DNA of 47,970 nt from positions 240,784 through 288,753 of the forward strand of contig BCLD01000009.1 of assembly GCA_001600875.1 (NCBI GenBank), given 5' to 3'. Position 1 is the stretch's first letter; the number at the start of each line of letters is the position of its first letter. This stretch comes from Solicoccozyma terricola (taxonomy: Eukaryota > Basidiomycota > Tremellomycetes > Filobasidiales > Piskurozymaceae). A model generated the notes under the pieces. It saw nothing but the letters and a program-made list of their open reading frames with translations, had not been told where the DNA came from and ran no database searches. A program made the translations under genes and the position numbers. This document shows, in pieces, positions 23,298 through 33,939 of this stretch.

Positions 23298-24800
23298 ATG
23301 TCCTCTGATAACCAGAACGAGTCCGCCTTCATCGCGGCCCAGATCGCGCAAAGGCATGGCATTGACCTCAGCAAGCTCCCCAAGATGATGGATTTGTCGC
23401 CCGAGTCTATCACTGATAACGTGATTGCCATCAACTCGGGATGCAAGGACGATCGTCTGAAATTTATACTGGAGCGTACAGTGAGCAGGGACGAAAATGG
23501 TTGCCAAGGGTACTGCGGGAGCTTACCTGAATCTCCCGAATCAGGTCAAACACCTTCATGATCTCATCCGCGAGACGTCGCTGACAACCGAGGAATGGAT
23601 GTGAGGGCAATCTCGTGAAATCTGTTGTGTCATGTCCACTGACCCGGCAAGTCTCTCAGGGCGACCCTCCAATTTTTAACAAAGACGGGCCAAACGTGCA
23701 CCAATATCAGGCAAGGTAAGAAGGGCACTGCAGCAAATGTCGATTTACCAAACTTACCTCTTGACTTCCCCAGAATTCATCCTTCTTTCCGACGTTCTCG
23801 GAGTCTCGGCACTGGTGGACACACTGAACAATGCAAAGCCTCCGGGAGCGACGGAGTCTACTGTGCTCGGCCCATTCTTCACGGAAGATGCGGGTATTGG
23901 TGCGTGATGTTCGCCCCCGGTATGCCCATTTACTGCAATTAACGGCGAACTCTCCTCATTAATAGTCGAGAACGGCGGCACCATAGCCTCCGAAGGCAAG
24001 GGCAGCTACATGTGGGTAGAGGGCCGCATCCTCGACACCAAGGGCAACCCCATTGCGAACGCGCAGATCGACACATGGGAGACCGACGAGAATGGATTGT
24101 ATGACACTCAGGTCAGCCGGAGCCAGGAGGTTTGCTAGAAGAATCCTGCTGACCCATGTTTTTATTTTACATGCTCCTAGTACTCCTCACGCGAGGTCCC
24201 TGACTGCAGGGGTCGGCTCTACTCGGCAGCGGATGGCACGTACGCTTTTAGAGCCGTGGTGTGAGTGCCTCTAATTGGTATCCCGCAAGTACGGTGTCTA
24301 ATACCGCCGCTCTCTGATAGCCCAGTGCCATACCCGATTCCGAGCGATGGACCGGTCGGTGGCCTCCTTGCTTTGCTCGGTCGACATGTCTTCCGTCCCG
24401 CCCACCTTCATTTCATGATCGAGGTGCGTAAACTAAGACGCACACGTCCATCGCACCTCTTTCCCTGACTGTCTGATATTCTTACCCCAGGCAAAGGGCT
24501 TCGAGAGCCTCACAACGGCGTTATACTTCCCTGGGGACCCCTATCTAACCTCGGACGCGGTCTTCGGCGTCAAGGCGTCCTTGGTAGAGGTGTGTAATGC
24601 ATTTTTGTGCCTCTATCGCTCGGTGCAGCTGCTGACTGGTTGACCTACCTGCCCAGCCCATGACCGATGTCGACAGCCCAGAGAAGACCAAACTGCGGGG
24701 TTTCAAGCAGGCGAAAGCTCACAAGGAGCTGAAGAGGGACTTCATCCTTGTAACAGCGGACGAAGCGGCCGAAGCCAACCAGGTGCAACGCCAATTGTAA
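23298..24800 (+). CDS. Hydroxyquinol 1,2-dioxygenase (intradiol)
   Basis: Nine exons: 23298-23480, 23545-23600, 23660-23715, 23774-23899, 23966-24111, 24181-24260, 24321-24423, 24491-24589, 24657-24800; all phases agree; 330 aa. Introns are 58-69 nt. The N-terminal helical dimerisation domain includes LTTEEWM and FLTKTGQTC (about 74-93) and RQEFILLSDVLGVS. The catalytic beta-sandwich carries the Fe(III) ligands Y186 (NGLYDTQ), Y220 (PVPYPIP), H244 and H246 (RPAHLHF). Their spacing matches hydroxyquinol dioxygenases, and the STVLGPFF and DGPVG blocks fit that branch rather than catechol dioxygenase. It cleaves 1,2,4-trihydroxybenzene to maleylacetate in the cytosol. The gene shares its promoter with maleylacetate reductase, the next enzyme. 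Chlorocatechol cleavage is a less likely alternative. Confidence 0.93.
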
Positions 24801-25214
24801 TCGTGAGATATGAGAGGACAGAAGATGTTGTGGCGACATTGCTCTCAAATAAGCGAAGCAGCAACGCTCCAGAGCCTACGACCCCTTGCATGGATGTGAT
24901 GATATCTGGCTGGCAACACTGACGGTCTGAGTCGCATTCGGCAATCACGAGTAGCACCGCACCCAACCATGTACATATTGTTTTCAGATTGGCTCCCTCT
25001 GTAATCATGTACAAGGATCAATTGTCTTCACACGAAAAGTCCTATCAGTAAAATGATCCCTGCTCGGATCGCAATATCAGAACACAGCACCCGCTCTCAG
25101 ACGACGTTGTTGTTAACGCTGAATAGGATCAGCCACGAGTCTGCTCACCGGGGATCATTGGCAACAACCTCCATTGCGATCCGCTAGCAAATGGAAGAAC
25201 CAAACGACAGTGTT

Positions 25215-25223
25215 CTGGCGGGG
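25215..25223 (+). promoter_or_regulatory. GTGGCGGGG-like site upstream of the regulator
   Basis: CTGGCGGGG, one mismatch to the nonamer in the other cluster promoters, 237 bases before the regulator ATG. If functional it would allow autoregulation. Confidence 0.35.
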
Positions 25224-25384
25224 GGCAGCCATGCAGGGGGGGGGGAAGGGGCCGGGGTTCAGCCCCCATCACTTTCCCGCTGTGTCTCCGCTTTCCCGGA
25301 GTGTTTTCCCCACCGCTCGTCCTCATTCCGGGTGCGGGAGACGGCACCAAAGCCACGCCGGACGGCACCGAACGTTGCGATCAT

Positions 25385-25453
25385 CCGGATAAACCCAACA
25401 CACCACCACCCACCCACCACACACCCACCGACCCACCACCACCATCACCCACA
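25385..25453. repeat. C/A-rich low-complexity leader
   Basis: A tract made almost only of CCACC and ACCA steps just ahead of the regulator ATG, probably its 5' untranslated region. Confidence 0.6.
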
Positions 25454-25459
25454 GCCTGC

Positions 25460-28271
25460 ATGAGTTCCCGCCCTCACACTTGCAGCGTCTGTCAGCTGGG
25501 ATTTGGAAAAGCGGAACATCTCCTCGTGAGCACATGTTCCTGCGCCGTGGTTCTGCACACAGCTGTTGCTGACCGCGAGATTGGGGGTCGGCTGCCAGCG
25601 GCACGAGCGAAGCCGTAGGTGTGATATGCGTTGCTGTCTTGTGGGCCATGTTGATCCTCCGTCCCGCTGTGGGAACAGATACCAAGGAACGTCCTTTCGC
25701 ATGCCCAACCTGCAACAAGCTGTTCACCCGTCGGGATTCTCTATCGCGTCATGTCCGCCTGCACAATCCAGGTCATCGCGGTAGATCGTTCACACAAAGT
25801 CCTCTGGGGGCTCGCCAGGCGACTGTGATCGAGGAGGCAGACCCATCTGCAAGCACATCATCGCTTCATCAGAGCGGTAGAGGATCCTTGTCGCCGCCGC
25901 GGCGGATGACGCGGTCGGGTCGCTTTGGGCAGGCATTCGACGAGGAGACACCAGAGTCGCCAGATAATATGGGAATTGAGTGAATTTGTTGTGGACCAGA
26001 GCAAACTGGATGATATTCATCTCTCTCTGCCTGCTGCACCATATAACAGGCTTGAACCGTCCATGGCGTCTCCCGCCGATCGCGGCCAGATGTCTGTCAG
26101 TGGACTACAGGTCAACCCATCGTCGTCATCATCGACAGTTCAAGGAACAACCGTACAGCCTGTCTTTGAAGACACCACTGGGGGCGAGAGTCCCTTCTCA
26201 TTCGGGGCAATGGGGGACGGAATGAATGAAGACTTTGACCTCCTCCAATTGCTCACAAACAATATCCTTCCGTTCTCCCAAAACGTTCAGCCTTCTCCCC
26301 GGTTTCCTGGATCAGAAACCGTGTCATCGGCGACGGCCATGCCTCCAGGGTTTGCTCCAACCTGGTCAGAAGACTCTTCGATGGCCTGGGGGTCATATTC
26401 CGCTCTTTCCTCAACATCAAAGGCCAACAACACACTTGCGGGGCCGTCATCGACGGGTGTAAGACCGAAGTCTAAGCAAAAGGAAGACGCATGGGCGGGT
26501 TCGGCTGCGAGAGGCCAAGAGGCGGTGAACGAGGCACACATCTTGATCCTCGATCTAGTAAGCGTACAAATGCCTACTATACAACCCGGTTGCTGATGCG
26601 CCGTGTGCGTGTGTGGCAGTCATCCCGCCTTACCAACGAGTCATCACCATTGTCCGCCTCGTTTCTGGATCTCAGCCTAAGGATGTTTTTCACAAGGTTT
26701 CTGCCTATGTTTCCGGTAATACACCAACCAACGTTCAACGTGCGGAACACCATCGCACCGCTTCTACTGAATATGATCGCGATTGGGAGCCTTTCCCTTG
26801 CCAATCACGATGCGAGAGCAAAGGTGTGTCGCGGCGCACACGCTAGCTCACAGACATCCGCACTGATGTATCTCCAACGGGCGCTACAGGGCAGGGCACT
26901 TTGGCGGCTTGTACACAAGGGAGTTGCTGGCAGTGTGAGCAGATCGCTCGCCTCGACCAGGAGCGGTTCCTAAAAATTTTGACATTCTCCTTTAACTTCC
27001 ATCCAGTGGGACCAGCTTGTCGAGCATAGGGGCCGTTGGGATCCTTGCAAAGGCGTACAGCTAGTCATGACCGCGCTGCTGGGTCAACTGTACGCTACAA
27101 TGTCGTCCGTGAGTAAAAGGTCGGGCGTGATGTCTCCACCTTGGCCACCTATTAACATCCGTTCCCCGGTCAGGACCCCGATCTCAGACGTACGTCTGAC
27201 GTCTTCCGCGCCATGGGCTTCCGCTGGGCACGCGCTGGTGGCTCCTTCGATCCCTCCATTGTAGGCGCTGTGGTGGATCTTCCACCGGCGGGTAACAGTT
27301 CACACGAGGCTCTAACCTACTCATGGCATCTGTGGGTTGGACTGGAGACACAACGACGGGCGATCGTGGGACACTACATTCTAGACGGTCATATCACCCA
27401 TCTGTTCGATTTCCCAACAACAACAAAGCATTTAGCCAATCCGTATCCACTCCTTGCGGATGATGCGACGTGGGGCGCCTCGACTGCGGAGGCATGGGCG
27501 GACTGTATCCGCTCAAAAGGACCGTCAATGAGCTTTGCTGAGCTCTTCACTGATCTTTTCAGCGCAAGACCTTTCGTCGAAATCCGGGGTCTTGCAGGGT
27601 TGACCTATGCAACCCTCCTGGAAGGCCTTCTTTCCTTGGTAACGGAGACTCGGGAGACTCCGAATAAGGCACTGGGCAATCTGGAATTGTTAGATATGGC
27701 TCGCGCATTTACCAGGGTTTACACCGGCCTCTGGGAACGGAGAGACAACGACCGTGTGGCTCTGCTGATGCGGTGGCATGTCATTGCTATCAGTCTGCTC
27801 GAATGCAACCATGATCCAACGGAGGGTCTACCCGAAGTCCGGCGCACTCGATTGATCTTCTTGCATGCCAATGCAATCAGACAGCTTGCAGAGGATCTTT
27901 CGTTCTCGTCGCTATCATCGCCTCACTTCAGCATCCCGTATTCGGTGTACAAAGCGTCCACGACGCTGGTGAAATGCGTCGGAGTGAACTTCGACACGAT
28001 GTCAACTCTAGGCAAATCACGATACTCTTTGGAACACCATGTCGATTGGCCAGATCTCTTACAACATGGATGGGATGTTCCCACATGGACCGACGTTGAT
28101 ATGACACCCGAGCGCAGCTTTGTAGTGCAGGGTGCCGAGGTCACGATTGATGGCGCAGCTATGGGTTATCACGATTTACTATCACTGGCTACGCTGCTGC
28201 AAGCCTTTGGCAAGACATGGGATGCGGCAGCAACACTGGCGGACGACCTCGCATCACAGCTTGTAAAATGA
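25460..28271 (+). CDS. C2H2 zinc-finger / fungal-specific transcription factor
   Basis: Eight exons: 25460-25525, 25599-25614, 25679-25979, 26050-26557, 26620-26823, 26890-26934, 27007-27108, 27174-28271; all phases agree; 779 aa. Two adjacent C2H2 fingers sit at the N-terminus: C8, C11, H24, H28 and C36, C39, H52, H56, joined by a TKERPF linker. This tandem pair resembles Adr1-type DNA binders. Exon 2 is only 16 nt and encodes R23-S27 with the first zinc-binding His. A Ser/Pro/Gly-rich low-complexity region (about 60-290) follows. The fungal-specific transcription factor middle domain runs from about 280 on (FLPMFPVIHQPTF, GRWDPCKGVQLVM, RRTSDVFRAMGF). It lies between the dioxygenase and the monooxygenase and so is the probable pathway regulator. 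The 66-nt intron 26824-26889 is in frame without stop and could be retained. Confidence 0.88.
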
Positions 28272-28515
28272 GTGATGCATTGTATGTTGCAGTATGTAAT
28301 CACATGGTATCGCCTCACCGTTTACTCCAGGCTTCCGATTCCTGGTCCGATCAAGATGCAAGGGGCAAGTCGGAGGCGAACTTGTTTCACCGCACTTGAT
28401 ACCTTTGGAAAGAGTCACAGAATGTAAAGGGCAAACATACTGATTGATCCTACATCGCACCACCCACAAAACTAATTTTTACATCAAAGTCAACCGAATA
28501 TTGAAAAACAAATAT

Positions 28516-30418
28516 TCATGACTCGCAATGACCCAATCCCTGTACAGCGTGCTTCAGAACCGCATGGAGAGTGTCCGCGCATTGTGCGAAACCATACACG
28601 TAGTGGTCCGGTCGGATCAGGGCATAGCGAGCGTTGCCATTCTCACCGAACCATTTGAGGTATGCATCATCACCATCGTCATCCACGACCGGCGACACTG
28701 TCGCTTTCAGAATCTCCAGGAGTTGCTGTGTGTCTTGAGGTGTCTTTGAAACTGGATCTGTACCCATTACCACCAAATGCCACCCATATGATTCTTTAAA
28801 CGCCTGGTCACCCTCTAGTTTGGGCATTAGGTTACCCGCTCGACGCTCCAGGCAACCACCATATTTGGAGGCGTCGTAGAAGCCTCCTTCAACATGTCGG
28901 AGCTCTAGGGCATATGGCTCTGCAACACCGTTTCGAGCCTTATAGTTGCTGCGGAGTACCGCGTGCTGAGGAGTTCAGGATTAGCCCCCAACCGAGTCAT
29001 TATACCAGAGAAGGAGGATGACGACCCACCATTGCCTTGGACTTCTCTGGATCGGTCTGGCAGATTGGCTCCCCCAGGGCGATTGCCTTTCTCATCACCA
29101 CATCGACGTGGGCTCGGCGTTCCAGGTCGTAAGAGCCGATAATGTTCTCACTTGCACCATCGCGCAGGATGGCCCCCAGCCTCCAAGCAAGGGCAGCAGC
29201 ATCGCGAATACCAGAATTGAGGCCTTGAGCGATGAATGGTGGCATTTGGTGAGCTCTGGCGAAGGGTTAAATGACTCGGTATAAGCTACCGTGTCCGCCG
29301 TATGACGGGGAAGTCGGGGTACTCACGCGTCCCCCAGCAAGCAGACCCGATCGCCATCCCAGTATCTTTCGGCACTGCAAGTTCAACAGTAATGTTGGGT
29401 CAGATTTGGGAAGTGGAGCCGAGTAAACGATCGACTTACTGCAATGAACGGAATCTATACACGACGCTCCGCTCAATCTCGCAGTTGGAAGAGTTCAGAC
29501 CATACTTTGCCATCCGCTTCCACACAGTCTCGGGATCACAAAGCTCCGCGTCGCTCTCGTTAGGGAGCCGCATAAATTCCCAGCGAAATCGTCGGTTGCC
29601 GCTCCCAATCATGGTCGTCGGTCGTTCAGGGTCACAGACTTGAAGCCAAGGCCAGAGCGAGGGGTCGTCAACGGGGATCTACAGAGGCAAGGATAAGCGC
29701 GGTTGAATCGCGTTGCCGCATCGTCACTCACGCAGTCTACGATTAGCCAGTCGTAGCAAAGACCCAAGTCAATCTGCCCGATTCCAGCTGTCTTGCGAAC
29801 GGCACTGTTTGCACCGTCAGCGCCTATCAACCATTTGGCTCGGACGTTCAAAGTCGGGTTGTAACGATTGATTCCCTTGTAGCTCTTGAAAGACACATCG
29901 AATTTGTGATTGGTGGCATCTGCTCGCTTTTGGAATCCGGTAAACTCCCAATGACGGTAGATCGGCACACCTGCAGCCTCGCATGCTAGCCCTACAGCAG
30001 CTTCAAAGACCGGCTGGGAAATCAAGGTGAAGCCTGGGTAACCAGTAGCACCTCGACTGTGGCAGTCGAGTCGTTCCAATACTTCTTCCTTGGAGTCCAC
30101 CCATGAAAAGTACGTCTCACGACCTTTTCTTCCTTTCAGGAGGTTCTTAATCTCGTGTCCCAGGCCAGCCTTGATGGCCACGCTGAGAGATTCGTCGGAG
30201 AGGATGACAGCACGAGGAAGTGGATAGACGGCGCCCTGGCGTTCATAGATGTGAACATCGATGCCCTGTTGCTTGAGGAGCAAGGCGCAAATCATGCCAT
30301 TGATGCCTCCCCCGACGATGCAAACGTCGCAACTACGTTCAAGTGGTGCAAATGTGGTGTTTTGGGCGTACGAAGCGTTCGCACCAGATGCAGGAGCATT
30401 GCCGATTTCGATGACCAT
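28516..30418 (-). CDS. MhpA-type FAD monooxygenase, probable phenol/resorcinol hydroxylase
   Basis: Five exons on the minus strand: 30418-29732, 29678-29440, 29374-29327, 29255-29030, 28965-28516; introns 53-71 nt; 549 aa. Class A flavoprotein hydroxylase. The FAD-binding GxGxxG is at G36-G41 (VGGGING) with the acceptor acidic end in IYER (E59). The DG motif is GADGANS at 199-205. The GD motif is GDAAHQMPPF at 323-332, followed by AQGLNSGIRDA, the form seen in MhpA (3-(3-hydroxyphenyl)propionate hydroxylase) and resorcinol hydroxylases. The C-terminal 150 residues form a thioredoxin-like region ending in RPDHYVYGFA. Beside hydroxyquinol dioxygenase, the likely reaction is hydroxylation of resorcinol or a related phenol to hydroxyquinol; the exact substrate is inferred from context. 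An oxidative decarboxylation of a hydroxybenzoate is the main alternative. Confidence 0.9.
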
Positions 30419-31269
30419 GGCGTTGGTTGTAACTGATATGGGTCGACGGGTTGAGGATATAGGATCGGTGTGGACGTTGTTAATATCAAATCGGGCCTTG
30501 GACGAGGGACATGTTGCTCGATAGATAACGAAGCGTTCGTTTAAAAGGTGTTGGTCTCAGCCCCACCGCAGTGGCGGGTGTTTGGTGGCGGGTGTAATGG
30601 TGGCGGGGAAGGTTTCCCCACGAATCTGAAATGTGGAGCGGGGAACTTCACCGCATGTCGATCGGATATACACCCAGGAGTAGCCACAAGTCGCAAGTGG
30701 GATGGATAAACAGGGCGCGGCCAGCACAGCTCGGCGGGCATCCGATAGATCACTCACTTCCGACAGGGCCTCGGTCACATTCACGAGACCGCGCGTATTC
30801 CTGAGAGGACTCTGTGGAGGCGTAACGAGAGTTGCTGGCTCGGCCTTGTACGGTACATTTGACAAGTCTGTGAGATACGATCGGCACAGAGTAGCATAGT
30901 AGGGGGACCACATTCCCTGATGTACTTCGTGGCCCGCTAAGTAAATATCTAGCTCGCAATGTGTGTAGCGACACAACACGGTGTAAAGCCCAAAAGGTTT
31001 GAGCCAGGCATGGAGGGGTCCAACCATATGTCCGTAGGTCAAATCCAAAGGCAGTACCATTACATTACTCCTTTTTTCTTCTGTCAGAGTGACATCACTG
31101 GAACAAAGGAGACAAAGGTGAATGGTTAACATTGGGGTCTATTTAAATCAGCTATTGGAATTGAGACTGCCCCCCCTTCGGAAACATTCAACAACCCTAG
31201 TGAACCTCTTTCAGCTTTTTGAGTATTCTCCAATCACACCCCACAACGACTTACAAAGCACAGAAAGCA
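30419..31269. other. Intergenic region between divergent genes
   Basis: About 0.85 kb between the monooxygenase (minus) and acetyltransferase (plus) starts. The monooxygenase-proximal part holds three GTGGCGGG sites and a TTTTAAA element at about 30540-30546. No gene supported. Confidence 0.5.
30571..30608 (+). promoter_or_regulatory. Three GTGGCGGG(T/G) sites upstream of the monooxygenase
   Basis: GTGGCGGGT at 30571-30579 and 30585-30593 and GTGGCGGGG at 30600-30608, spaced 14-15 bases, all in one orientation. They lie 150-190 bases upstream of the monooxygenase ATG at 30418. This is the densest occurrence of the cluster motif in the window. Confidence 0.6.
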
Positions 31270-32257
31270 ATGTCATCAGACTTACACATCCTGGATGTTC
31301 AGATCGAAGATCTTGACGGTTAGTTCATTTCCCCTCACCCTCATAGGCAGGCAGGTTTGTTAACCTTTGCTGCTCAAACTACCAAACAGCCATTGGCAAG
31401 ATTCGCTTTGAATCCATGCATAATAGTCCAATCTTTGCATCTAAGTATCCAGAAGACAGATGCCCTTCAATGGAACATTGGGCCAAGTTACATGCTGATG
31501 AAGAAAGGGAGGTGTTTGAAAAAGACAGGCAGCAAGGAATGATCTTTGTCAACGTAACTTGGGGAGATTTTTGGTGATGCCTGTCAGCTAACAAGTACTA
31601 ATACAGTGTTGTAAGCAAGGGAATACATTGCCTATTGGATATGCCTGCTGGGAGTCTCCACTGTTTTTTAAGCATTCCATTGAAGCAGAGACACCTGGAG
31701 GTAAACCAAAAACCGATGCACGGAAGAAGATGGCTGAGTATGAAGATGTTGGATTTGCTGAACGCTTTTCTGGAGAGGCCAAGGACATAAGGAGGAAGAC
31801 ATTTCCAAATGGGGAGGAACACTGGTAAGAAATAAGAGTTTGGGGTGGAAATTGGTAATCTGCTAGACTAATGGCATGCATTGGAACAGGTTTCTTGCCA
31901 GGCTGGCTGTTTCACCCCAGCATCAGTGCAGAGGTAATTAAATGCTTTCGGGAAGGCTACAACTGGTCAAGTCCCCACTGACATCCATCTCTCTAAATTC
32001 TTAAAGGTGTTGGCCAAGCTCTTCTGAACTATGGCCTCAACCTTGCAGGCTCAGCCACACCAATCTACCTTGAGTCAAGTGCTGCTGGCATGCCATTCTA
32101 CCTGAAGAATGGTTTCCAAAGTTCTGGAAGTCTGCTCTCTGTGGTATTTGCCAATGTGGGACCAAAGGATTTGCAGAAGGTGAAGGACATCAATGGCAGG
32201 GATGGTTGGGCATACGACCATTCACCAATGATTAGGGAAGGTGGGTTTGCAAAGTAA
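31270..32257 (+). CDS. GNAT-family N-acetyltransferase
   Basis: Five exons: 31270-31318, 31390-31553, 31607-31824, 31890-31933, 32007-32257; introns 53-73 nt; all phases agree; 241 aa. The acetyl-CoA-binding motif A is split across the last intron: LARLAVSPQHQCRGVGQALL, with the pyrophosphate loop Q-x-x-G-x-G-x-A form (QCRGVGQA) at about 162-169. The segment YLESSAAGMPFYLKNGF is motif B. The N-terminal half (HWAKLHADEEREVFEKD) is the variable acceptor side. Fungal GNATs of this size acetylate small amines, amino acids or toxins; the substrate is unknown. Composition is odd: the two largest exons (469 nt) contain only four CpG by my count, while neighbouring genes are CpG-rich, which hints at a different origin. 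The start is the first ATG and gives a natural N-terminus. Confidence 0.85.
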
Positions 32258-33939
32258 AGGGAGACATGTACCACTGTTGGGTTATGGGGTAAAAGTCTTC
32301 GTTAAAAAGGGTCCCAAGTGGCAGGGGGGGGGGGGGGAAGGGTGTTGAGGTTTCTCCCTCCTTTTCTTCCCAAATCTGCACAGAACCGCCTTGCGATCGA
32401 ACATTGGCAAGTACAGCTGTTGATAGAGCCGCTCGTTTCCACTGAGCCACAATGCTGCATTTATTTTCCCACAAGTCATGATGAGTAGTATCATCGTTTC
32501 GGGATGTGGCACCAATGATGAATGTTGAACGAGGTCTTGAACGAGCGGTCCTTCAAGCATGTGTTTGAGATCGCCATGCTGCAAAGTTTGACGCGACGTC
32601 TTCGTTGCGCCAAGTCCAGCGCATCACTGGTGTATGGTTCAGTTGACCTGTACTAGCCTTGTGGGATCAGCAATCTTAGAAGGATTAGTTTGAGTTTGGG
32701 CGAGCATGCCCAGGGCTTCTGGAAAGGCACACCATACCGTCGTGTCGGGTGCTAGTCAATCTTGATATGGGATGATGCCTAGGATAGATCCATTAGCATC
32801 TTCCATTAAGAGGACTGTGATGACTTCTTTTGCGATCAGCAATTGTAGTATTCAGGCCTTGCCTGATTGCCTCTGTTCATCGATAAGTGCAGTTGGTGAT
32901 GAAATGAAGTGCTGATGTGTGGATAGAGTGGTGACATGATGAGGATAGTTAGTCCTGCTGAAGTCGCTTGGCCATAGCATGTTCGGTAGATGGTGCAAGT
33001 GTCACGGACCTTAGGGTTTCGATTCATGACAGCAAGTGAAATGTATTTACTCCTTAGAACCAAGTCTATTGCAGGGTGAGGAAAAGGGAAGTATGAGGGC
33101 TAACAGACGAGTCAATGCCTTCCTATTAGCTGGGGTGTTATAAGAGCCAATTTGGTCTTGATCTTATAAGATCAATATGATCTTATTGGAACAGGAATGG
33201 TCCGGTGATTATCCGGGCGACTAAATAGTCATTAGCCAATCCGACGAGAGTTGCCCGAGCCGACCACGTTCAACTAGGGCACTAGCCATCGGATAGGATC
33301 AGCACATGACAAAGGACATCAACGGAGACGCTCACTATCAAAGCTTGAAGGTCTCATGCTTCTCCCAGGTGTTAGTCGGGTTTATGTGGGCAGCCAAAGC
33401 TGGGACATTTAGACATGAAATACCAGGGAACCAACAGCCACTCCCACTCGAGATCTTGCAGTCGAAACCATCGCGTTGCCGTCGCCGGTGCAGGTGTGTG
33501 TGCGCTCATACATCTGAAGTAGGCTTGACTGGGGTGGACAGACTGGACGAAGGACGAACGATGCCGGCATCAGTCAACGACAATGGCGCCATCAACAAAC
33601 CTGCACTCTCACCTTCCACCGTGAGGGGGATAGCAGCGACTGCACGATCGGCATGAACAGCTCTTGGTCTGGCGGAATGCTGTGGCGAAAATGCAGCTGG
33701 TCCGCAGGTAGACCCGCGCCGTGCAGGGAGCTATCGATGTGCGACAAAGCCACCGACGCCATGGGGTCATCATCAACTGCGACCGACTCCATCAACCCGC
33801 GAACGCCGGGCTGCTGGCGAAACCGGGTCGACTGCTACTCGCCTGAGCGCTCAGCGTTTCCTCAACACGCAGCTGCTCCACCATGCCGCCAATTTTACAG
33901 TATGCAGGAGTGCTCCATCTCGAAATAAGTGCCAAGCGG
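32258..33939. other. Convergent intergenic region
   Basis: About 1.7 kb between the acetyltransferase and kinase gene ends. It holds a G14 run at 32324-32337 and a perfect 14-bp palindrome at 33160-33173 (GATCTTATAAGATC). A minus-strand A-box-like sequence near 32440-32452 does not fold as a tRNA. Frames at 33306-33656 (plus) and 33592-33986 (minus) have no recognisable content. Confidence 0.45.

Larger units (their letters stand above)
24801..25459. other. Intergenic region upstream of the regulator gene
   Basis: About 0.66 kb between the end of the dioxygenase and the start of the regulator. Contains one CTGGCGGGG site, a G10 run at 25236-25245 and a C/A-rich leader at about 25385-25453. 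No gene. Confidence 0.5.

Noticed and set aside
32394..32452. Possible tRNA or tRNA-derived SINE on the minus strand
   Set aside because: An A-box-like TGGCTCAGTGGA and a GTTCGATC B-box-like segment lie at about tRNA spacing, but no acceptor or T stem pairs, so it is not a functional tRNA; no tail or copies are visible to support a SINE.
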